From: Chloroflexota bacterium
GTDB lineage: Bacteria > Chloroflexota > Limnocylindria > P2-11E
Direction of reading: 5' to 3'
Assembly (NCBI GenBank): GCA_005889405.1
Contig: VBFY01000063.1
Span: forward strand, 62,001-126,000
Length of the DNA: 64,000 nt
Shown here: piece after piece, positions 58,806 to 64,000 of the stretch
How the letters are laid out: the number at the start of each line of letters is the position of its first letter
Position numbering within the stretch: the stretch's first letter is position 1
The notes under the pieces: generated by a model
The model's database searches: none
The model's input: only the letters and a program-made list of their open reading frames with translations
What the model was told of the DNA's origin: nothing
Made by a program: the position numbers and the translations under genes

Positions 58806-59788
58806 CGGAGAAGAGCAACGTCCAGGCGGTGCACGACACGCTGCTGTCGGAATTCCGGCGCGACGAGCGCTACATCCTGATGGGCGAGGACGTCGGCGTG
58901 CGCGGCGGCGTGTTCCGCGTATCCGACGGGTTCATCGAGGAATTCGGCAAACACCGCGTCATCGACATGCCGGTCGCGGAATCATCGATCGTCGGCATCG
59001 CGATCGGCGCGGCGATCGGAGGTCTGCTCCCGGTCGCCGAAATGCAGTTCGCCGACTTCAGCGCCCCCGCGTTCGAGCAGATCGTCGACGAGGCGGCGCG
59101 CATCCGCTACCGCTCGAACGGCGCGTACGGGGTGCCGATCGTGATCCGCATGCCGTGGGGCGGCGGAATTCGCGGAGCGCTCTACCACTCGCAGTCGGTC
59201 GAGGCCTTCTACGCACACGTGCCGGGGCTGAAGGTCGTGGTACCGAGCACGCCGCGTGACATCACCGGCATGCTCCGGGCTGCGCTGCGCGATCCGGATC
59301 CCGTGATCTTCCTCGAGCACAAAGCCACGTATCGCGCCGTCCGCGGCGACGCCCCGGACGACGGCGAGTTCACGATCCCGCTCGGGCCGGCGGACGTGAA
59401 GCGCGAGGGGACCGACATCACCGTCTTCGCCTACGGGCTCATGCTTCATCACAGCCTGAGGGCCGCCGAGGCGCTGTCGAACGAAGGGATCTCGGTGGCC
59501 GTGGTCGACGTGCGCAGCCTCCGACCGCTCGACGCCGCGACGATCCTCCGGGAAGCAAGGAAGACCGGGAAATGTTTGATCGTTTATGAGGACAACCGGC
59601 TGTTCGGCGCGGGTGCGGAGATCGCCGCGCTCATCGCCGAAGAGGCGTTCGACGCGCTCGATGCGCCCGTGATGCGCCTCGGCGGACCGGAGGTCCCAGC
59701 GATGCCGTACAACAAACCGCAAGAGGATTGGTTCATGCCGGATCCAGAAAAGATCGCGACGAAGATGCGCGAGCTCGCGGCCTACTAG
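58802..59788 (+). CDS. 2-oxoacid dehydrogenase E1 beta subunit (stand-alone)
   Basis: The 328-residue protein has typical E1beta signatures: ILMGEDVGVRGGVFRVSDGF, VAESSIVGIAIGAAIGGLLP, PWGGGIRGALYHSQSVEAFY and VVVPSTPRDITGMLRAAL. It duplicates the function of the beta half of the preceding fusion, whose stop it overlaps by four bases. There is no partner alpha subunit alone at this locus, so it may pair with the alpha half of the fusion or be an additional isoform. Confidence 0.92.
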   Translation: MTEKSNVQAVHDTLLSEFRRDERYILMGEDVGVRGGVFRVSDGFIEEFGKHRVIDMPVAESSIVGIAIGAAIGGLLPVAEMQFADFSAPAFEQIVDEAARIRYRSNGAYGVPIVIRMPWGGGIRGALYHSQSVEAFYAHVPGLKVVVPSTPRDITGMLRAALRDPDPVIFLEHKATYRAVRGDAPDDGEFTIPLGPADVKREGTDITVFAYGLMLHHSLRAAEALSNEGISVAVVDVRSLRPLDAATILREARKTGKCLIVYEDNRLFGAGAEIAALIAEEAFDALDAPVMRLGGPEVPAMPYNKPQEDWFMPDPEKIATKMRELAAY

Positions 59789-59824
59789 TGCTGACCGCTC
59801 GCGGAATCTCTCCGGAGGTGCTCC

Positions 59825-61318
59825 GTGTCCGTCTTTGAGCTGAAGATGCCCAAGCTCGGTGAGTCCGTCACCGAAGGCACGATCGGCAAATGGTTGAAGC
59901 AGCCGGGCGAGAAAGTGAACAAGTACGACCTGCTCGTCGAGGTGCAGACGGACAAGGTGAATACGGAGATCCCGTCCCCCGTCGCCGGGACGTTGAAGGA
60001 AGTCCGCGTCGAGGAAGGGCAGACGGTCCCGATCGGCACGCTGCTCGCGACGTTCGACACGGCCGACGGCGACGTCGCCGCGGCGTCGCCTGCCCAGGGT
60101 GCGCTGCGGCCGCAGCCGACGCCTCCTCAGGCGAACGACGCGGCTGCTCCCGCTCCATCGTCAGCCGGGCCGTCTATGTCGCAGCCGCGACCGCCTTCGT
60201 CAGCCTCGGCTGCGTCCGCGCCGTCACGGCCTCAGTCAACGTCGGCTTCCACCTCCGAGTCGGTGCCGCAGCAGCCTCGGCCCGCGCCGTCCACCCCTTC
60301 AAGGTCGCCCTCGTCGCCGTCCGCGTCCGCCTCGTCCTCGGCATCGACGGAAACGGCGGAGCGTCCCGATCTCTCTGATGTGAGAGCAACACCGGCGGTG
60401 CGAAAGCTCGCGGCCGAGAACGGCGTCGACATCTCACAGATCGATGGCACGGGACTCGGGGGACGGGTCTCGAAGAAGGACGTCGAGGATTACATCGCGA
60501 ACGCGCAGGCCGCTCCCGCCGCACCGCCGCAAGCGGCGCGGTCCGCGGCCGCGTCGCAGGTGGTCTCGGGTGGTCCCGCTCCGATCGCGGCGCGACCGGC
60601 GCCTTCGATGTCGCTGGCGGGCGACGAGCTCGTGCCGCTCACGCAGATGCGCCGCGCGATCGCGAACAACATGGTCCAGGCGTGGGTCGCGCCGCACGCC
60701 CATGCGGTCATGGAGATCGACATGACCGCGCTCATGAAGTACCGCGACAAGGTGCGCGGCGACTTCGAGGCGCGCGAGGGCTTCGACCTGTCGCCCGCCG
60801 CGTTCATCTGCAAGGCGGCGGTCGAGGCGCTCCGGACCGTACCGCTCGTGAACTCGAGCTTCACTGATCAGGGCGTCATCGCGCACAAGGAGATCAACCT
60901 CGGTTACGCGGTCGCACTCGGCGACGAGGGTCTCGTCGTGCCGGTGATCCGCGACGCCGACGGAAAGAGCCTCGCCGGCCTGATGCGCTCCATCCGTGAC
61001 GTCGTCGATCGCGCGAAGGCGCGTCGGCTGACCTTCGACGACTTCTATGGCGGAACGTTCACGGTGAACAACACCGGTCCGCTCGGAACCATCATCTCGA
61101 GCCCGATCGTGCCACCGGGGCAGGCGGCGATCATCTCGTCGGAGGCGATCGTGAAACGGCTGATCGTCACCGATGACGACGCCATCGCTATCCGGCAGCG
61201 AATGAACCTCGTGATCGGCTTCGACCACCGTGTGGTCGACGGAGCGACCGCCGCGCGATTCCTGCAAACAATGCGCGATTGGCTCCAGACGGTCGGCCCG
61301 ACCGTGCCAGTGTATTAG
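59825..61318 (+). CDS. 2-oxoacid dehydrogenase E2 (dihydrolipoyl acyltransferase)
   Basis: GTG at 59825 follows GGAGGTGCTCC. The 497-residue protein has a lipoyl domain (lipoylated Lys in [20 protein letters not shown]), a long Ser/Pro/Ala linker (about 90-185), a subunit-binding domain ([20 protein letters not shown], then [17 protein letters not shown]) and a catalytic domain with [18 protein letters not shown]. The style is branched-chain or 2-oxoglutarate-type E2. The next gene, lipA, starts inside its stop codon. Confidence 0.94.
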   Translation: MSVFELKMPKLGESVTEGTIGKWLKQPGEKVNKYDLLVEVQTDKVNTEIPSPVAGTLKEVRVEEGQTVPIGTLLATFDTADGDVAAASPAQGALRPQPTPPQANDAAAPAPSSAGPSMSQPRPPSSASAASAPSRPQSTSASTSESVPQQPRPAPSTPSRSPSSPSASASSSASTETAERPDLSDVRATPAVRKLAAENGVDISQIDGTGLGGRVSKKDVEDYIANAQAAPAAPPQAARSAAASQVVSGGPAPIAARPAPSMSLAGDELVPLTQMRRAIANNMVQAWVAPHAHAVMEIDMTALMKYRDKVRGDFEAREGFDLSPAAFICKAAVEALRTVPLVNSSFTDQGVIAHKEINLGYAVALGDEGLVVPVIRDADGKSLAGLMRSIRDVVDRAKARRLTFDDFYGGTFTVNNTGPLGTIISSPIVPPGQAAIISSEAIVKRLIVTDDDAIAIRQRMNLVIGFDHRVVDGATAARFLQTMRDWLQTVGPTVPVY

Positions 61319-62262
61319 TGGCCGAGCTCGCGCCGATCGTCTTCGAGATGCCGGGCGAGGTGGAGCGTCCGCGCTCGCGCGGGCGCGGCGCGTCGAATAC
61401 CGCCGTGCCGATCGATCGCTCGCGGCCCGAGTGGCTCAAGGTCCGCCTGCCGACCGGGCCGACGTACGAGAACCTGCGACGTCTCATGCGCAGCAAGGAG
61501 CTGCACACCGTCTGCGAGGAAGCGCACTGCCCGAACATGGCCGAGTGCTGGGGCGCGGGCACGGCCACCTTCATGATCCTCGGCGACACCTGCACCCGGT
61601 CTTGCGGATTCTGCGCGGTGAAGACAGGGCGGCCCGGCGTCGTGGACGTCGACGAGCCGCAGCGCGTCGGCGAGGCCGTCGCGCAGATGGCCCTGGGCCA
61701 CGCGGTCGTGACGAGCGTGAACCGCGACGAGCTGCCGGATGGCGGCGCCGAGATCTTCGCCGAGACGATCCGGGAGATCCGTCGTCAATCGCCGTCGACG
61801 ACCGTCGAGGTGTTGATTCCGGATTTCGTGGGCCGACCCGAATCGTTGGACGCGGTGCTCGCCGCGCGACCCGAGATCCTGAACCACAACGTCGAAACGG
61901 TTCCGCGTCTGTATCCGCGCGTTCGTCCACAGGCGCGGTACGAGCGGTCACTCGAGGTGCTGCGCCGCACGAAGCAGCGCGCGCCCGATCTCGTGTGCAA
62001 GAGCGGGATCATGGTCGGGCTGGGCGAAACGCGCGATGAGGTCGTCGCGACGATGCGCGACATCGCGTCGCAAGGGACCGACATCCTCACCGTCGGGCAG
62101 TATCTGCGGCCATCGCCGGTGCATCTGCCGATCGAGCGGTACTGGACGCCGTCAGAGTTCGACGAGCTGCGCGATACCGGCATGACGATGGGCTTCCGGC
62201 ACGTCGAGGCGGGTCCACTCGTGCGCTCCTCTTATCACGCCGAGCGTCATGTCCGACGCTAG
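61318..62262 (+). CDS. lipA: lipoyl synthase
   Basis: The GTG at 61318 overlaps the E2 stop. The 314-residue radical SAM enzyme has the auxiliary cluster motif [12 protein letters not shown] and the SAM cluster motif [15 protein letters not shown], followed by [20 protein letters not shown] and [20 protein letters not shown]. It inserts sulphur at C6 and C8 of octanoyl groups on E2 proteins, forming lipoyl cofactor. Its operon position serves the E2 encoded directly upstream. Confidence 0.97.
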   Translation: MAELAPIVFEMPGEVERPRSRGRGASNTAVPIDRSRPEWLKVRLPTGPTYENLRRLMRSKELHTVCEEAHCPNMAECWGAGTATFMILGDTCTRSCGFCAVKTGRPGVVDVDEPQRVGEAVAQMALGHAVVTSVNRDELPDGGAEIFAETIREIRRQSPSTTVEVLIPDFVGRPESLDAVLAARPEILNHNVETVPRLYPRVRPQARYERSLEVLRRTKQRAPDLVCKSGIMVGLGETRDEVVATMRDIASQGTDILTVGQYLRPSPVHLPIERYWTPSEFDELRDTGMTMGFRHVEAGPLVRSSYHAERHVRR

Positions 62263-63001
62263 CCCACTGCGCGCCACCTGGCTGGCACGGGTCGACTACC
62301 TCGAGGGCTGGCGTCTGCAGGAAGCAGTCGCCGGACGGGTGCGCGCCGGCGCCGACGAGCGGTTGCTGCTCCTCGAGCACGATGCCGTCTACACGATCGG
62401 GCGACGCGGCACGACGGACCATCTTCTGGCCGGCTTCGGCGAGCTCCGTCGCGACGGCACATCGGTATACCGCGTCGATCGCGGCGGCGACATCACCTAT
62501 CACGGGCCCGGTCAGCTCGTCGGTTATCCGGTGACGCGACTGGGCGAAACGCCGGACCTCGTGCGCTACGTGCGCGCCCTCGAGGGTGCGCTCATCGACG
62601 TCGTTGGTTCGTACGGGATCGTCGGGAGGACCGAACGCGGCAAGACCGGTGTGTGGGTCGACCTGCCGGGCTCGGGCGTGCCGGCGAAGATCGCGGCGAT
62701 CGGAGTGAGGGTGTCGCGTGGCGTGACGACGCACGGCTTTGCGCTCAACGTGAGCACCGATCTCGCTGCGTTCGAGCGGATGGTCCCGTGCGGTTTCGCG
62801 CACGCGGTCGCTTCGCTCGAACGGCTCGGAATCGCCGCGAACGTGCGCGACGCTGCCGGCCGCGCCGCCGTCGCGCTGGCGGATCGCCTTGGCCGGGACT
62901 TCGTGTGGTCCGACGTCGAGCCCGCGCGTGACGACGAGATCGCCCCGGACGCGCCGGTGCGGTGCGCCGCCGACCTGACGGGGGAGGCTGTCGCGGTTTA
63001 G
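62249..63001 (+). CDS. lipB: lipoyl(octanoyl) transferase
   Basis: The 250-residue protein has LipB landmarks: [40 protein letters not shown], the catalytic Lys in [20 protein letters not shown] and the acyl-accepting Cys in [16 protein letters not shown]. It transfers octanoate from acyl carrier protein to E2 lipoyl domains. It overlaps lipA by 14 bases. lipA and lipB together complete de novo lipoylation. Confidence 0.96.
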   Translation: MSDASPLRATWLARVDYLEGWRLQEAVAGRVRAGADERLLLLEHDAVYTIGRRGTTDHLLAGFGELRRDGTSVYRVDRGGDITYHGPGQLVGYPVTRLGETPDLVRYVRALEGALIDVVGSYGIVGRTERGKTGVWVDLPGSGVPAKIAAIGVRVSRGVTTHGFALNVSTDLAAFERMVPCGFAHAVASLERLGIAANVRDAAGRAAVALADRLGRDFVWSDVEPARDDEIAPDAPVRCAADLTGEAVAV

Positions 63002-63309
63002 GCCGAGCTACGTCCCTTGGGCTTGGTGGCGAGCCCGCGGATGAACGTCTCCACCGGGATCGCGGTCAGGGTCTCGATCTGGACCGTGCCTCGTGCACCC
63101 AGCGCGACGGACAGGCGCGCGATCGTCTCGTTGTCCTTGGCCTCGACGATGTTCACGAAGTCGTAGCGGCCGAGCGTCGCGTACTGTGCGACCACTCGGG
63201 CGCCCAGCGCCTCGACATCCTTGTTGACCTCCTTGATGCGGCGCGGGTTCGAGTGGAGCGTCTTGACACCGGCTGCGGTGACCTTCGTGAGCAATACGTA
63301 CGTCGCCAT
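62998..63309 (-). CDS. GYD domain protein
   Basis: The ATG at 63307-63309 follows AGGAGGAACGCG. The 103-residue protein matches the GYD family: TYVLLTKVTAAGVKTLHSNP, LGRYDFVNIVEAKDNETIAR and the C-terminal RGTVQIETLTAIPVETF. GYD proteins are small ferredoxin-like folds with no defined function. It overlaps the lipB end by four bases. The frame upstream is a non-conserved extension. Confidence 0.88.
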   Translation of the reverse strand: MATYVLLTKVTAAGVKTLHSNPRRIKEVNKDVEALGARVVAQYATLGRYDFVNIVEAKDNETIARLSVALGARGTVQIETLTAIPVETFIRGLATKPKGRSSA

Positions 63310-63344
63310 CGCGTTCCTCCTGGGCGATACTCGGGCGTGAGCAT

Positions 63345-63662
63345 ATGCCGACGTACACGCGCACCCAGGCGGAGGCGCTGCTGCCGAAGGTCCGACCCCT
63401 GCTCGAGGATCTTCAGCGGCGCGTGAACGCGTATCGGAGGCGCCCATCGGACCCCGTGGCGCAGGAGATCAACGCGCTCCTCAAGGACATCGCCGAGCTT
63501 GGCGTCGAGGTGAAGGATCCCGACCGCGGCCTGGTCGATTTCCGCACGAAGTTCCGGGGCCGCGAGGTCTACCTGTGCTGGCAGCTGGGCGAGGGGAGCC
63601 ACATCAGCTACTGGCACGACCTCGAAGCCGGGTTCGCCGGAAGGAAGCTCATCGAGGACTGA
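63345..63662 (+). CDS. DUF2203 family protein
   Basis: The 105-residue protein is a clear DUF2203 member: YTRTQAEALLPKVRPLLEDL, GVEVKDPDRGLVDFRTKF and REVYLCWQLGEGSHISYWHD with GFAGRKLIED at the end. Function is unknown. The ATG is 35 bases from the divergent GYD gene. Confidence 0.92.
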   Translation: MPTYTRTQAEALLPKVRPLLEDLQRRVNAYRRRPSDPVAQEINALLKDIAELGVEVKDPDRGLVDFRTKFRGREVYLCWQLGEGSHISYWHDLEAGFAGRKLIED

Positions 63663-63667
63663 ACGCG

Positions 63668-63719
63668 GTCCCTCGAAATAGCAGACCACGTCGCACGAAC
63701 GTGTGACGGGGCGAGGGAC
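63668..63719 (+). promoter_or_regulatory. 52-base inverted repeat between DUF2203 and LAGLIDADG genes
   Basis: GTCCCTCG (63668-63675) pairs with CGAGGGAC (63712-63719) around a 36-base interior that contains a smaller CACG/CGTG pairing. It could be a terminator without a T tail or a trace of insertion. It is not a tRNA: no D or T arm consensus is present. Confidence 0.4.
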
Positions 63720-63755
63720 AGACAAGACCCCTGCCGATGTGTTCTTTACTCGTGC

Positions 63756-64000
63756 ATGGACCGGCACGAGCTTGCGTGGGCAGCGGGGTTCTTCGACGGG
63801 GAAGGGTGGGCGGGAAAGAGCAAGCGCGGAGTTCAGTCGCGCGTCAATCAAGCCGGGCCCGATGGCATGCCCGCGGTGCTGGTAAATTTCCAGCGGATCG
63901 TCGGCGTCGGACGGCTCAAAGGGCCGCAAGTCACGGATGGCAAACAGGATCTCTTCTGGTGGGAGGCGACGTCCCGCCCGGACGTCGGACGCGTCGCTGA
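63756..64000 (+). CDS. LAGLIDADG homing endonuclease, 3' end beyond window
   Basis: From ATG at 63756 an open frame of 81 codons runs off the window. It begins MDRHELAWAAGFFDGEGWAG, a clear LAGLIDADG motif in the AAGFFDGEG form, followed by RVNQAGPDGMPAVLVNFQRI and VGVGRLKGPQ, matching the DNA-contacting strands of single-motif LAGLIDADG proteins. It is the second LAGLIDADG gene in the window and unrelated in position to any visible intron. Confidence 0.8.
   Translation, partial: MDRHELAWAAGFFDGEGWAGKSKRGVQSRVNQAGPDGMPAVLVNFQRIVGVGRLKGPQVTDGKQDLFWWEATSRPDVGRVA

Noticed and set aside
63668-63719. tRNA-like structure before the last LAGLIDADG gene
   Set aside because: Only the outer 8-bp stem matches; there is no D-arm, anticodon arm or TTCRA loop.
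1-64000. CRISPR arrays, insertion sequences, prophage or integrative element
   Set aside because: No regularly spaced repeats, cas genes, transposases, integrases, terminal inverted repeats or phage structural genes were seen.

Overview
This is one contiguous stretch of a high-GC bacterial chromosome. It is dense with genes, uses many GTG and TTG starts, and has long runs of genes overlapping by 1-4 bases. No 16S rRNA or lineage marker is present. The mix (DUF3105, DUF2203 and GYD-domain proteins, HNH and LAGLIDADG endonucleases, fused and split 2-oxoacid dehydrogenases, FabI, tandem LacI regulators) would suit a soil or aquatic Chloroflexota-like or deep Actinobacteria-like organism, but that placement is inference. 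It looks like an aerobic heterotroph that oxidises imported organic acids or aromatics through CoA-linked and TPP-linked chemistry.

1-8.4 kb: exported and membrane proteins (PD40 propeller, DUF3105, Ig-like cell-surface protein), a nitroreductase, an orphan LuxR regulator, and a 16S rRNA A1408 methyltransferase gene carrying an early amber codon that is shared by a rearranged partial duplicate. 8.4-17 kb: a two-gene membrane operon; a tRNA-Thr(UGU) interrupted by a 206-nt group I intron and followed by a double-HNH endonuclease gene; then a six-gene acyl-CoA/aldehyde oxidation operon (MaoC hydratase, acyl-CoA dehydrogenase, CitE-like lyase, FAH hydrolase, dienelactone hydrolase, aldehyde dehydrogenase). 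17-23.4 kb: acetolactate synthase-like enzyme, Crp/Fnr and LacI regulators, and a minus-strand operon with a beta-propeller protein, a carboxymuconolactone decarboxylase/AhpD-like protein whose second CxxC cysteine is encoded by TGA (candidate selenocysteine), and a Cys-less paralogue.

23.4-36.5 kb: a 13-gene plus-strand run with no gap over 20 bases: LacI regulator, NitT/TauT-type ABC importer, cyclase-family hydrolase, two zinc alcohol dehydrogenases, an acetoin-dehydrogenase-like E1alpha/E1beta/E2 set with an embedded SRPBCC protein, an alpha/beta hydrolase and a phytoene-dehydrogenase-like flavoprotein. This reads as one import-and-degrade pathway for an unidentified substrate. 36.5-55 kb: esterase, D-aminoacylase-like amidohydrolase lacking the HxH motif, membrane proteins, peptidase E, a LAGLIDADG endonuclease split from its HTH tail, divergent glycolate oxidase genes glcD/glcF, adenosine deaminase-like protein, GNAT acetyltransferase, fabI, MBL hydrolase, gamma-glutamyltransferase, class V aminotransferase and CPBP protease. 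Four genes here (glcF, the deaminase, the acetyltransferase and the CPBP protease) have conserved N-termini lying upstream of any ATG/GTG/TTG.

55-64 kb: an alpha/beta hydrolase followed by a second 2-oxoacid dehydrogenase locus (fused E1alpha-beta, an additional stand-alone E1beta, E2) coupled to lipA and lipB, then GYD and DUF2203 proteins and a LAGLIDADG gene cut by the window end. No E3 gene is present at either dehydrogenase locus, so both presumably share a remote E3. No CRISPR array, transposase, rRNA or replication origin was seen.
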